Assembly: GCF_041154745.1 (NCBI RefSeq)
Contig: NZ_AP031573.1
Coordinates: 3,906,001-3,970,000 of the forward strand
Source: Flavobacterium sp. CFS9
Lineage (GTDB): Bacteria; Bacteroidota; Bacteroidia; Flavobacteriales; Flavobacteriaceae
Direction: 5' to 3'
Length of the DNA: 64,000 nucleotides
Shown here: positions 1 through 7,809 of the stretch, in pieces
How positions within the stretch are numbered: position 1 is the stretch's first letter
How the letters are laid out: each line of letters starts with the position of its first letter
Notes under the pieces: model-generated
Told to the model about the DNA's origin: nothing
What the model saw: only the letters and a program-made list of their open reading frames with translations
The model's database searches: none
Position numbers and translations under genes: made by a program

Positions 1-232
1 CAACTCCGGCAATAACATCCGGTTTTCCAAATTGTTTTTCTATATTTTTCGCAAATTCATCACGAACGTAATTTCGGATGCTTGGAAATGAAAGAATTAA
101 CCTATTATCACAATAAATAGGAGATTTCCAACCTGAAGCCCATGTAAAAGGATTTTCGGGATTCAATTTAATTGCATTTATTTGCAAAAGCAATTCGGCT
201 GTTTTTTCGGCAGTATCTTTATTAAAAATCAT
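1..232 (-). CDS. pyrE: Orotate phosphoribosyltransferase, N-terminal part (3' end cut by window)
   Basis: Catalyses orotate plus PRPP to OMP in pyrimidine synthesis. Only the first 77 residues lie in the window. They begin MIFNKDTAEKTAELLL and include NPFTWASGWKSPIYCDNR, the conserved N-terminal segment of bacterial PyrE in which the lysine and tyrosine lie near the substrate pocket. The PRPP-binding motif lies beyond the window. The ATG is only 7 bp from the ATG of the divergent Nudix gene, and its -7 box lies across that gene's start, so the mRNA may be nearly leaderless. Identity is from recognition of the N-terminal sequence. Confidence 0.9.
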   Translation of the reverse strand, partial: MIFNKDTAEKTAELLLQINAIKLNPENPFTWASGWKSPIYCDNRLILSFPSIRNYVRDEFAKNIEKQFGKPDVIAGV

Positions 233-236
233 AGTA

Positions 237-244
237 CAAATGTA
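237..244 (-). promoter_or_regulatory. -7 box of pyrE promoter (TACATTTG)
   Basis: An exact match to the Bacteroidota -7 consensus TAnnTTTG, read on the minus strand and ending 4 bp before the pyrE ATG. It overlaps the first codons of the divergent Nudix gene. A TTTG about 20 bp upstream could serve as -33 element. The start site would fall at or beside the pyrE ATG. Confidence 0.5.
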
Positions 245-848
245 TAAAGTTTTTGTGAACGACAAACCACTTTTTTTGACAAATGAAATCTCGAGAGAGA
301 CTAATTTTCAATTATTCTTGTTAGAGAGTATTGATATCGAGCAGCTTATAGTGAAAATCTTTCAAAATAAAATTCAAAAAGCTTATTTGTATCATCCTGA
401 CGAAAAGGAGATTATGAAGACCTTAAAAGCAAAAATTCCTGTAAGTAAAGCTGGGGGAGGTTTTGTGTACAATAAAAGAGGTGAAGTTTTATTTATCTTC
501 AGAAATGGAAAGTGGGATTTGCCTAAAGGCGGAATCGAGAAGGGGGAAGAAATTGAGGCTACGGCTATTCGTGAGGTGGAAGAAGAAACAGGCGTGAGTC
601 AGCTTCGTATTACCAATAAACTTCAAAAGACGTATCATGTTTTTAAGCGTAACGGAAAGTACAAACTTAAAATCACGCATTGGTTTGAAATGCATACTGA
701 CTTTGAAGGGACTCCTCATGGTCAGGCTGAAGAAGGGATTGAAAAAGTAGCGTGGTTAAATCCGGAACAAATAAAAGAAGCTTTGAAAAACTCTTACGAA
801 AACATTAAGTTGTTATTTGAAGAGGAAAGCGAAATTAAAGTAGAGTAA
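240..848 (+). CDS. Nudix hydrolase family protein
   Basis: 202 aa, cytoplasmic. The C-terminal two thirds is a Nudix fold with a complete Nudix box around residues 97-119 (GGIEKGEEIEATA then REVEEETGV), which carries the metal-binding glutamates for cleaving nucleoside-diphosphate-linked substrates. The first 70 residues are an extension that I do not recognise. Substrate cannot be told from sequence. It diverges from pyrE with 7 bp between start codons; a weak -7 box (TATCTTTA, 214-221) lies inside pyrE, so the two promoters overlap. It may be co-controlled with pyrimidine synthesis, but only the arrangement supports that. Confidence 0.88.
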   Translation: MYKVFVNDKPLFLTNEISRETNFQLFLLESIDIEQLIVKIFQNKIQKAYLYHPDEKEIMKTLKAKIPVSKAGGGFVYNKRGEVLFIFRNGKWDLPKGGIEKGEEIEATAIREVEEETGVSQLRITNKLQKTYHVFKRNGKYKLKITHWFEMHTDFEGTPHGQAEEGIEKVAWLNPEQIKEALKNSYENIKLLFEEESEIKVE

Positions 849-1307
849 GGGAAAAAAGTACGGCTATTCATTACTTGTACTAATTTTTAAAAATGAAAAA
901 CAGATTATAGAGATTTTTTTATATCGATATTCGTTAATATCTGTCTAATCATATGCAGATTAAAACGGATTTTTTATTAATCTGTCTAAAAAATTAAGAG
1001 TAGTATATCTGTTTTAATCCGCGTTTTTACGAAGTAAATCCGTTTAATCCGTGTCATAAATATGCTTTGTTGAATTAGTAATTCGTTTAGCGGATAGTTA
1101 TAGAAAATAGTACTACCTCATCATTTTCTGGTATTTTTTTAGCACTTTATAATAATAGGTATGTCATCGTGCTATCGACGGTGTTTAGGTAGCCGGATTC
1201 TGTTCCCTACTTATAGTTGTTTTTGCAGTAAAAGCTAAGAATAATCTTGGTAATATTTCGGTTTAATTGTATTTTCGTTTGTCTATTAATCAACTAAACG
1301 AACTTTT
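849..1307. other. Intergenic region with degenerate dispersed repeats
   Basis: 459 bp without a convincing gene. At about 940-1062 there are several copies, in both orientations, of a motif like AATCCGTTTAATCCGTGTC. Similar copies occur at 35241-35294 between pta and ackA, so this is a dispersed intergenic repeat. The last 60 bp before DUF4287 carry an imperfect -7 box (TATTTTCG). No tRNA-like structure seen. Confidence 0.5.
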
Positions 1308-1538
1308 ATGTCATTTCAAGCGTATTTAAAAACAATCAAAGAGAAAACAGGCAATGGTCCGGCCGAATTTAGAGCTTTAGCAGAACAAAAAGCATTCACT
1401 CAGGAGGGAAAACTCAAACCCGAAGTAAAAGCCGGAGATATTGTGAACTGGCTTAAAGCGGATTACGAATTAGGACAAGGACATGCAATGGCAATTTATG
1501 CTTTACTAAAAGGTATTAAAGACGAAAATAGCCAGTAA
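1308..1538 (+). CDS. DUF4287 domain-containing small protein
   Basis: 76 aa, soluble, highly charged. The sequence from MSFQAYLKTIKEKTGNGP through the NWLKADYELGQGHAMAIY segment matches DUF4287, a family of roughly 70-75 residue proteins of unknown function; the protein is essentially just that domain. It is monocistronic, with intergenic DNA on both sides, and is followed by a long-arm inverted repeat at 1576-1636. Family recognition is good; function is unknown. Confidence 0.8.
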   Translation: MSFQAYLKTIKEKTGNGPAEFRALAEQKAFTQEGKLKPEVKAGDIVNWLKADYELGQGHAMAIYALLKGIKDENSQ

Positions 1539-1575
1539 GAAGGTTTAGCCAGTACAAAAATTAAAATTTAAATTT

Positions 1576-1636
1576 TTGCTCGTGATGCGTTTTTTTTTAG
1601 GATTTTGAGCCTTGAAATAGACCTGTTCACGAGCAA
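1576..1636. repeat. Inverted repeat between convergent genes
   Basis: Perfect 10-bp arms (TTGCTCGTGA at 1576-1585, TCACGAGCAA at 1627-1636) enclose a 41-nt spacer with a T9 run. It sits between the convergent DUF4287 gene and the unknown gene on the minus strand. It could fold as a shared terminator, but the U-run lies inside the loop rather than after the stem, so that role is uncertain. Confidence 0.4.
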
Positions 1637-1652
1637 ATTTTATTACTATCGA

Positions 1653-2147
1653 TTATTCAAACTGATAGAAAGCATCGTCGATTAGGTACTCAATTTTTAA
1701 GAATTTATGAGTGAGTTCTGTAATCTCTTCCTGAAAGTTTTCGGAGTTCAATGTAACCCAGCCTTCCATTAGGGTTAGCGGGCCATGATTTGTAGTTACA
1801 TTTGGCCAGTTTGCTTCATGTTTTTTAAATAATTTCCTGAAGACTTCGGCAAATTTTCGACTCTCGATAGTATAAACTTTAAATTTTCTAAGTTTTAAAG
1901 CGTGGATGTTGTACATCATTTTTTGCTTTTCGATACTAGAGTCATTCACCCAAATTGAAAAGAAAATTCGTGATTCGGCTGTCAGTGCTTCCTGCGGATT
2001 GGTTGACCATGATCTTTTGTACAGTTTCAGGAATACGGAGTCTAAGTATAGACCAACTGCAACTTCGATTGATTTTTCGTCTAATGTTTTTCGATCTATA
2101 CGGTCGGCGGCTTTTTGAAAGTCCTCGAGATAAAAAGAGGTATTCAT
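1653..2147 (-). CDS. Conserved-looking hypothetical protein
   Basis: 164 aa from the ATG of MNTSFYLEDFQKAADR; a longer reading to 2249 would place the promoter inside the gene and is rejected. No signal peptide or membrane segment. It is rich in charged and aromatic residues with alpha/beta character (for example RIFFSIWVND and a KLRKFKVYTIESRKFAEVF helix). I do not recognise the family. A perfect -7 box lies 48 bp upstream. It converges on DUF4287. Real gene judged by codon usage, promoter and clean start. Confidence 0.65.
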   Translation of the reverse strand: MNTSFYLEDFQKAADRIDRKTLDEKSIEVAVGLYLDSVFLKLYKRSWSTNPQEALTAESRIFFSIWVNDSSIEKQKMMYNIHALKLRKFKVYTIESRKFAEVFRKLFKKHEANWPNVTTNHGPLTLMEGWVTLNSENFQEEITELTHKFLKIEYLIDDAFYQFE

Positions 2148-2194
2148 TATGGTTTTTGGTTTAAATTGGTTTAATGGTATGGTTATAGTTTTAA

Positions 2195-2202
2195 CAAATA
2201 TA
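2195..2202 (-). promoter_or_regulatory. -7 box TATATTTG for the 1653-2147 gene
   Basis: Exact TAnnTTTG match on the minus strand, about 48 bp upstream of the chosen ATG. No clear TTG -33 element at the ideal distance. It supports the shorter 164-aa start. Confidence 0.45.
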
Positions 2203-2450
2203 AACGAACTGTTTGATAATCTGCATGTTTTTTGATCAATCAGGACCAATCATCAATGTTTAAAACCTCTAACTTTAGAAGAATCTTAGCAATGGTGTAG
2301 CGTAGAAGAGTACAAAAGAATTGTAAATATTATTTGACTGTAGAGATACGAAAGTCTAATCTCAACGAAAAAATGTTTCCGAAGTTTTGTGTGGTGTTTT
2401 GTAAAAGTTGAATAGTTCTCTTTTAGAAAATACTTTGGGTTGGGTTGCTT

Positions 2451-2530
2451 TTGCCCTTTCAGGGCAATGTTTGCGTTTAATTTAATTCGTAGTGCGTTGC
2501 ACTACGTTGTTGCTTTTTGGGCTTTCAGCC
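2451..2530. repeat. Cluster of three short hairpins (REP-like)
   Basis: Three hairpins in 80 bp: TTGCCCT-TTC-AGGGCAA (2451-2467), CGTAGTGC-GTT-GCACTACG (2488-2506) and GGCT-TTC-AGCC (2519-2529). All have 3-nt loops and two share TTC. Their grouping in non-coding DNA suggests a REP-type mobile palindrome rather than three terminators, since none has a long U-run directly after it. Confidence 0.45.
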
Positions 2531-2702
2531 TATTTTTGAGTTTGTATTTATCTAGGAAGAGTTTGTACTTCATAATTTATAAATCTTAAAAAATTAAGTT
2601 TCAATTTTAAGAAAGTTTCATTCGCAAAGCTTTGCGATCTTTATTTTTTTTAACACTTAAAAAAATAAAGAAAACTTGGCGCTCTTTGCGGTTAAAAAAA
2701 AA

Positions 2703-4430
2703 CTACAAAACCCTATAAACAGGGTACTGCAAATGCGCCTTTTCATAATAGGCCGAATGTTTGTAAATCCAGTCTAATTGCGCCTCCGGATTTTTAGCAA
2801 ATTCAGGATCAGTTTGTTTTTTATTTTCCAGTTCGGCTTTTAAAGTTGAGTTTTCTTTTAGGAGTTTAGCCGCAGTATCTTCAAAAATGTAGCTTGAGTA
2901 ATGTTCTTTTTGCTGTAAAATGGTATCAAAAAAGTTCCAGTTGAAGAACGAATCAACACCTTCGGGTTCAAAGGCTTCCAGAATATATTTTACACCTTTT
3001 TGGTTGGTTGGCACGATATAATCTCCTTTGGCGAAAGCCACTTTAACGATTTTAGAAGTTACAGTCGTATTTCGGTGTAAATAATGTCCTTCGTATGCAG
3101 ACGGGACGGTTTTAAAATCGGCAATTTTATAGCTTTCCACTTCAATGATGGTGTCGTTTTTAAGTTGGGTAAACGAGATGTTGTTGTTCTTCAAAAGGTC
3201 AATTATATTCCAGTAACCACGTGGAATGATATAAGCAGAAGGTATAACAACGTCTTTTACTGATTTGAATTCTTTGATATAAGGTACGTCTTTTTTATAC
3301 GGTTTACTTCGATCGTAGTACAAGCGATTTCCGGTTGTAGCCTCGCTTTTTTTATAAGCTGCTTCATAACCCAGGAACGGAAAGGTGGTAGCTTTGGTGC
3401 TGTCCAGCTCCCATTTTAAAGTGTAAGATTTTTTAGGCTGGTATTGTTCTAAATTCTTTACTCTTAAATCTTTTATTTTTTGGTAATTCGCATCGGTGTA
3501 ATCTAAAGTAGATTTTGTGTATTCGTAAGTCATTTTTACACGTTCGGCATATTTTTTCAGCATGTGTGTTTCAACCACAAAACCAATGGTGTTGAATAGT
3601 GAAGTATAACCCGTTGTATATCGTGGACTATCCACAAACTGACCAAAACCTTTGTCCGGAGTGTCTTTAAACGAATCTACGTATGGGGTTGTTTCAATTT
3701 TCTTTTGCTGTAAATCTTTTACCAGAGCCGGCATCATTTGGGTATTCATAAAATCACCTAAAACGGTTCCCAGTTTGTTGTGCTGCGTCATGATATAGGT
3801 TAGTTTGTATTGATAATCAGAACCGTTACTCACATGATTGTCAATAAAAACGTCGGGATTTATTTTCTGAAAAATTTCTACAAAACTTTTGGTGTTTCGC
3901 GTATCGGATTTCATTAAGTCACGATTCAAATCGTAGTTGCGGGCATTTCCTCTGAAACCATAAATTTCAGGACCATCCTGATTGGCTCTTGTGGTCGAAT
4001 TTCGGTTTAGTGCACCTCCAATATTGTAAACGGGTATGGTAACCAAGACGGTATTTTTTGGGGCTTTTATTTTTCCTGTTGCCAGATCTCTGTAGAATTG
4101 CATGGTGGCATCGATTCCGTCAGGTTCTCCGGCATGAATGCCATTATTGATAAAAAGCACGGCTTTGTTCTTTTGAATTTTCTCAAAATCAAACTCTCTT
4201 TCAGGATTGTAAGTGATCATGTGTAAAGGCTCTCCGGAATCGGTTAGTCCCATTTCTTTGATTTGAATCGTTGGGAAATCTTGCGCTAAAAGTTTGTAAT
4301 ATTGAATCGTTTCCTGATACGTAGCGGATTGATTTCCGTTTCCTTTTTCAAAGAAAGTCTCATATTTTTTATTGTTTTGAGCGAAAAGGGTTAAGGTGAA
4401 AAGAGAAAGGAGAAATGTAAAAAGTTTCAT
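2703..4430 (-). CDS. Secreted M14-family zinc carboxypeptidase-like peptidase
   Basis: 575 aa from the ATG of MKLFTFLLSLFTLTLFAQ, a classic Sec signal peptide cut after about residue 17; the upstream alternative start spoils it. The M14 catalytic domain spans about 40-310: zinc ligands H99 and E102 in GIHAGEPDG, H199 in FIDNHVSNG, the substrate-side NARNYDLNRD at 162-171, and catalytic-type glutamate E287 in GFVVETHM. A roughly 250-residue C-terminal region, probably beta-rich, follows. Expected to act in periplasm or outside the cell on peptides. Monocistronic, flanked by repeats. Confidence 0.87.
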   Translation of the reverse strand: MKLFTFLLSLFTLTLFAQNNKKYETFFEKGNGNQSATYQETIQYYKLLAQDFPTIQIKEMGLTDSGEPLHMITYNPEREFDFEKIQKNKAVLFINNGIHAGEPDGIDATMQFYRDLATGKIKAPKNTVLVTIPVYNIGGALNRNSTTRANQDGPEIYGFRGNARNYDLNRDLMKSDTRNTKSFVEIFQKINPDVFIDNHVSNGSDYQYKLTYIMTQHNKLGTVLGDFMNTQMMPALVKDLQQKKIETTPYVDSFKDTPDKGFGQFVDSPRYTTGYTSLFNTIGFVVETHMLKKYAERVKMTYEYTKSTLDYTDANYQKIKDLRVKNLEQYQPKKSYTLKWELDSTKATTFPFLGYEAAYKKSEATTGNRLYYDRSKPYKKDVPYIKEFKSVKDVVIPSAYIIPRGYWNIIDLLKNNNISFTQLKNDTIIEVESYKIADFKTVPSAYEGHYLHRNTTVTSKIVKVAFAKGDYIVPTNQKGVKYILEAFEPEGVDSFFNWNFFDTILQQKEHYSSYIFEDTAAKLLKENSTLKAELENKKQTDPEFAKNPEAQLDWIYKHSAYYEKAHLQYPVYRVL

Positions 4431-4470
4431 GGTTTTGGTTTTGTTAGCAATAATCAAATATAGGTTTTTT

Positions 4471-4504
4471 GTTTCGAGTTTCAGGTTTCAAGTTTCAGGT
4501 TTCA
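4471..4504. repeat. Period-7 simple repeat (GAAACCT/GAAACTT type)
   Basis: Tandem 7-mers reading TTTCAGG, TTTCAAG and so on. The same unit, in either orientation, occurs at about 4668-4690, 7749-7781, 9994-10019, 12521-12547, 35325-35343 and 55196-55237, always intergenic. Confidence 0.6.
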
Positions 4505-4529
4505 TATAGAAATGTGATTAAACTTTGCG

Positions 4530-4655
4530 TAGACTTTACCGCAAAGACGCAAAGGTTTACGCAAAGTTCGCTAAGTCTATCACAAAGCTTTGGTAACTTA
4601 GGGTTTTTATAAAATCCCAGATAGTAAAAAACTTAGCGTTCTTTGCGGTTAATCT
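4530..4655. repeat. Inverted-repeat element, degenerate relative of 7591-7728
   Basis: The left side carries an ACCGCAAAGACGCAAAGG-type end with an inserted segment before GCTAAG; the right side ends CTTAGCGTTCTTTGCGGTTAA. The ends match the 25-bp terminal repeats of the 7591-7728 element with changes. Lies between the M14 peptidase and the MocR regulator. Confidence 0.5.
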
Positions 4656-4703
4656 TTTACCTTCATTCAAAACCTGAAACTTGAAACCTGCAACAAACAA
4701 AAC

Positions 4704-6116
4704 TCACAACAACTTAGCAAGTTCGACGATTCCGTCTTCGATTTGTTTTTCGGTTAAAGAGGCATAGCCAAGCCTAAAGCCTTGTACAGGTTGGTTAAAA
4801 CTGAATTTCTCGGGTGTTATTATTTTGATTCCTTTAAGCAGCAACTTGTTTGCAATTTCAGAAATGTTAACGGGTGAGTTTGGAATTATCCAAAATGCGA
4901 GGCCTCCTTCAGGTTTAGTAAAAGAGGTTTTGTCTTTGAGGTATTTGTTGCAAATCGTTTCAAAATAGTCGCGTTTTGCTTTGTAAATAAGGGTTGTTCG
5001 TTTAAGATGCCTTTTGATCTCGCCTTCATTTATGAGTTGTAAAACGGCTTCTTCCATAATGTTATCACCCTGTACATCAATTATTTTTCGGTGTTTGCCC
5101 ACTTTTAAAATGGTTTCCCGATCACTTACCAAATATCCGATTCGTAAGGCTGGTGCTACAATTTTACTCAGAGTACCTATGTAAACCGTGTTTTTGGCAT
5201 TGCTGTAACTTGAAATAGGAAGAACCGGTCTTTGTCCAAAATGAAATTCATGATCATAATCGTCTTCAATAATGGTAAAGCCGTATTGATTGGACAATTC
5301 GATGAGTTTTAATCTTCGTTTGAGGCTTAGGGTAACTGTGGTTGGAAATTGATGATGCGGTGTTACGTATATTGCTTTTATGTTGTTGAATTTTTTCAGA
5401 TAGGCTTCGACCTCATCAACCTGTAAGCCTTCTTTGTCGACATTTACTGGGAGTAATTTAGCTCCACTGCTTTGAAATGTTTCCCAAGCGGCCTGATACC
5501 CCGGGTTTTCGACCATTACGTAATCGTCTTTTGATAATAAGCAGTTGGAGGTTAGGTACATTGCCATCTGGCTCCCACGTGTGATGCAAATTTGATCCGG
5601 AGTAACATTCATGCCTCTTTTAAAATTGAGCATCTGTACAATGGCTTTTCGAAACTCCAGATTTCCATATTCGGTACTGTATCCCATGATCTGCCAACGC
5701 GATTTTCGGTTAAAAATCTGTCGGTAGGCTCTGGCGAGTTCGTTCATTGGTGCAATTCGGCTATCGGGGATTCCATCATCAAAAACGATAAGAGGCTGCT
5801 TTTCTTCCTCGGTATAGTTTACTTTTTGCTTTTGATCGATACTTTTGGACGTCAGTGGCAGAATGTCGGCTACGAAAGTTCCTTTTCTTTCTAATGTAAT
5901 GAGCCAGCCTTCGGCGATTAAGACGTCTAAAGCTTCAATCACAGTATTTCGGTTGACTTTTAGCAAGCCTGCAAGCTGTCGGCTGCCGGGCAGTGCATTA
6001 CCGCTGTTGAGCATTCCGGTTTGAATGGCCTCTATGATTGCATCAGCGATTTGCAGATAAATGGCTTTTGCATCATTTGCGTTGAGTTGAATTTCTAATT
6101 GCCAAGGTCGTAACAT
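4704..6116 (-). CDS. MocR/PdxR-type transcriptional regulator (GntR HTH fused to aminotransferase domain)
   Basis: 470 aa. Residues about 10-82 form a GntR winged HTH (SGNALPGSRQLAG, VNRNTVIEAL, LERKGTF). Residues about 105-470 are a fold-type I aminotransferase domain with PLP-site features: the DDYD motif at 285-288, the Schiff-base lysine K318 in YIGTLSKIVAP, and R325 in LRIGY. Members sense PLP or an amino-acid adduct and control nearby metabolic genes. It diverges from the cupin/aldolase pair, and its -7 box lies between the -33 and -7 boxes of the cupin promoter, so autoregulation and control of that pair are likely (inference). Confidence 0.92.
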   Translation of the reverse strand: MLRPWQLEIQLNANDAKAIYLQIADAIIEAIQTGMLNSGNALPGSRQLAGLLKVNRNTVIEALDVLIAEGWLITLERKGTFVADILPLTSKSIDQKQKVNYTEEEKQPLIVFDDGIPDSRIAPMNELARAYRQIFNRKSRWQIMGYSTEYGNLEFRKAIVQMLNFKRGMNVTPDQICITRGSQMAMYLTSNCLLSKDDYVMVENPGYQAAWETFQSSGAKLLPVNVDKEGLQVDEVEAYLKKFNNIKAIYVTPHHQFPTTVTLSLKRRLKLIELSNQYGFTIIEDDYDHEFHFGQRPVLPISSYSNAKNTVYIGTLSKIVAPALRIGYLVSDRETILKVGKHRKIIDVQGDNIMEEAVLQLINEGEIKRHLKRTTLIYKAKRDYFETICNKYLKDKTSFTKPEGGLAFWIIPNSPVNISEIANKLLLKGIKIITPEKFSFNQPVQGFRLGYASLTEKQIEDGIVELAKLL

Positions 6117-6138
6117 CTGGACTATTTATTTATGTTAA

Positions 6139-6151
6139 AACTGTATCAGTT
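6139..6151. promoter_or_regulatory. Candidate operator AACTGTATCAGTT
   Basis: A 13-bp palindrome (arms AACTG and CAGTT) overlapping the -33 TTG of the cupin promoter and lying just downstream of the likely MocR transcription start. A plausible regulator site by position only. Confidence 0.3.
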
Positions 6152-6178
6152 GAGTAGTCCAAAGTTAAGATAATTTTG
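6150..6178 (+). promoter_or_regulatory. Promoter of the cupin/aldolase pair
   Basis: TTG at 6150-6152, an 18-bp spacer, then the exact -7 box TAATTTTG at 6171-6178. Transcription would start near 6184, giving the ATG at 6216 a leader of about 32 nt. This is one of the best consensus matches in the window. Confidence 0.6.
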
Positions 6179-6186
6179 TGGAGCAA
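6160..6186 (-). promoter_or_regulatory. Promoter of the MocR regulator, interleaved with the cupin promoter
   Basis: On the minus strand, TTG at 6186-6184, a 16-bp spacer, then the exact -7 box TAACTTTG at 6167-6160. It overlaps the opposing promoter, so polymerase at one should exclude the other. Confidence 0.5.
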
Positions 6187-6215
6187 TAATGCAAAACACA
6201 ATAATTATTAAAGTT

Positions 6216-6674
6216 ATGGAAACTAAAAAACAATTTTCATCCAAAGATTTTCACGAAACTTTTGCCAGACCCACTTTTGTGATGCCTGAAAAATTAATTC
6301 ATAAAAACGTAGAGCAAGCCGGAGTTCACAATCAATTTTCGACCGAGCGAAAACATCCGGTTTTTTTTGTAGATCTCCCAAGTAAGAATGTGAGTATGAC
6401 TATTGGCGGTTTATTACCGGATCAATTGACAAACAGACATCGTCATACGTATGAAACCGTTATTTATGTGATTGAAGGGTATGGGTATACCGAGATTGAG
6501 GATATAAAAGTAGAGTGGAAAGCAGGCGATGCTGTTTACATTCCGAGTTGGGCGTGGCACAGGCATCAAAATTTAAGCAGTGAAGCATCGGCGAAATATA
6601 TTGCCTGCGAGAATGCACCGCAGCTTCAGAATTTGGGTGTGGCATTAAGAGAAGAAGAAGGCAGGGATCTTTAA
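6216..6674 (+). CDS. Cupin domain protein
   Basis: 152 aa from the ATG of METKKQF; an ATG 27 bp upstream lies almost on the predicted transcription start, so the downstream one is preferred. A single cupin: H75 and H77 in NRHRHTYET with E80, then GDAVYIPSWAWHRHQN with H115 and H117 as second-motif metal ligands. The substrate is unknown; gentisate-dioxygenase-like and sugar-related cupins share this pattern. It precedes the DapA-like gene by 19 bp on the same strand and diverges from a MocR regulator, suggesting a small PLP- or amino-acid-responsive catabolic operon. Confidence 0.82.
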   Translation: METKKQFSSKDFHETFARPTFVMPEKLIHKNVEQAGVHNQFSTERKHPVFFVDLPSKNVSMTIGGLLPDQLTNRHRHTYETVIYVIEGYGYTEIEDIKVEWKAGDAVYIPSWAWHRHQNLSSEASAKYIACENAPQLQNLGVALREEEGRDL

Positions 6675-6693
6675 TTTAAAACAATTGAAAAAC

Positions 6694-7575
6694 ATGAAAA
6701 ACAATCTATTCAAAGGCATTATTGCTTATCCGATTACTCCGTTTGATCAAAATGAAAAAGTAGATATCACTTTGTATAAAAAATTACTGGAACGTTTAAT
6801 TGTTTCTGGTTGTCATGCTGTAGCTCCGCTTGGAAGCACGGGTGTAATGCCTTATTTGTCAGACGAGGAAAAAGAAGCCATTACCATAGCAACAATGGAA
6901 CAGGTCAACGGTAGAGTTCCGGTTTTGGTTGGCGTATCAAACCTGACTACTGAGAAAACCATTTATCATGCGAAATTTGCCGAAAAAGCAGGTGCCGCTG
7001 CCGTAATGATTATCCCGATGAGTTACTGGAAGCTTACAGATAACGAGATTGTTCAGCATTTTGATGCAGTAGCAAAGCAAATTTCGATTCCGATAATGGC
7101 TTACAATAATCCTGCAACGGGAGGGGTAGATATGTCACCGGTTTTATTGAAAAGACTTCTCGAGATTGCGAATGTAACTATGATAAAAGAAAGCACTGGA
7201 GACGTTCAGAGAATGCATTATCTAAAGCGGGAATTGGGTGATGATGTTGCTTTTTTTAACGGTTCGAATCCGTTGGCATTGGCAGCATTTTCGGCGGGTG
7301 CAACTGGCTGGTGTACGGCAGCGCCTAATTTAATTCCGAAATTGAATCTGGATTTGTATCGTGCGATTGAGAACAATGATTTAGAGGTTGCGCAGAAAGT
7401 ATTTTACAAACAATTGAATCTTTTGAAGTTTATCGTCAATAAAGGTTTGCCACGAGCTATCAAGGCAGGTTTGGAAATTCAGGGAGTTGACGGGGGCTTT
7501 TTGAGAAGTCCGTTGAAACCGTTGACCAAAACTGAAATTGAAGAGTTTAAGTTGATTTTGAAAGAATTGGATTAG
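6694..7575 (+). CDS. DapA/N-acetylneuraminate lyase family class I aldolase
   Basis: 293 aa (beta/alpha)8 barrel. Schiff-base lysine K165 in MIKESTGD, tyrosine Y137 in MAYNNP, and a carboxylate-binding loop reading GSTGV at 47-51 where genuine DapA enzymes have GTTGE. The ATG at 6694 is preferred to a TTG 9 bp upstream. It lies 19 bp after the cupin, in a MocR-controlled pair rather than with lysine genes. Together with the altered loop this argues against housekeeping DapA and for an aldolase or dehydratase of another keto acid (inference). Confidence 0.85.
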   Translation: MKNNLFKGIIAYPITPFDQNEKVDITLYKKLLERLIVSGCHAVAPLGSTGVMPYLSDEEKEAITIATMEQVNGRVPVLVGVSNLTTEKTIYHAKFAEKAGAAAVMIIPMSYWKLTDNEIVQHFDAVAKQISIPIMAYNNPATGGVDMSPVLLKRLLEIANVTMIKESTGDVQRMHYLKRELGDDVAFFNGSNPLALAAFSAGATGWCTAAPNLIPKLNLDLYRAIENNDLEVAQKVFYKQLNLLKFIVNKGLPRAIKAGLEIQGVDGGFLRSPLKPLTKTEIEEFKLILKELD

Positions 7576-7590
7576 TAATGTGTCGATTTT

Positions 7591-7728
7591 TTTAACCGCA
7601 AGGCACGCTAAGTTTTTTTAAGCCTATTTTTTTTAAAGAGTAAAGAACGCAAGGAACATAAAGCTTTGCGTTCTTTGCGTTTGTCAACGTTTCTAATTAA
7701 AATAAACTTAGCGTGCCTTGCGGTTAAA
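7591..7728. repeat. 138-bp MITE-like element with perfect 25-bp terminal inverted repeats
   Basis: Positions 7591-7615 are the exact reverse complement of 7704-7728; the ends read TTTAACCGCAAGGCACGC and GCGTGCCTTGCGGTTAAA. The interior holds a second imperfect palindrome around AAAGCTTTGCGTTCTTTGCG. No coding capacity. Related ends occur at 4530-4655 and near 2675-2698. It separates the aldolase from the helicase gene and could also act as terminator. Confidence 0.75.
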
Positions 7729-7748
7729 CTTTCAAGTAGTTAAGATTT

Positions 7749-7781
7749 GAAACTTGAAACCTAAAACTTGAAACCCGAAAC
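7749..7781. repeat. Period-7 simple repeat (GAAACTT/GAAACCT)
   Basis: Tandem 7-mers immediately upstream of the helicase promoter; same family as 4471-4504. Confidence 0.6.
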
Positions 7782-7797
7782 AAAAAACTATTTTGAC

Positions 7798-7805
7798 TAC
7801 TTTTG
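7798..7805 (+). promoter_or_regulatory. -7 box TACTTTTG of the helicase gene
   Basis: Exact TAnnTTTG match ending 4 bp before the chosen ATG at 7810, so the transcript would be leaderless or nearly so. No good -33 at ideal spacing. Confidence 0.45.
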
Positions 7806-7809
7806 CAGA

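Larger units (their letters stand above)
2148..2702. other. Long intergenic region rich in palindromes
   Basis: Beyond the promoter this holds no gene. It contains three consecutive short hairpins (2451-2530) and, at about 2620-2698, A/T-rich DNA ending in a copy of the GCGNNCTTTGCGGTTAA end motif that also terminates the inverted-repeat elements at 4530-4655 and 7591-7728. Confidence 0.5.

Noticed and set aside
2148..2249. 34-residue N-terminal extension of the 1653-2147 protein
   Set aside because: It would contain the promoter -7 box and has atypical composition.
6694..7575. Calling the aldolase dapA (lysine synthesis)
   Set aside because: The GTTGE motif is changed to GSTGV and the gene is paired with a cupin under a MocR regulator; only the superfamily can be claimed.
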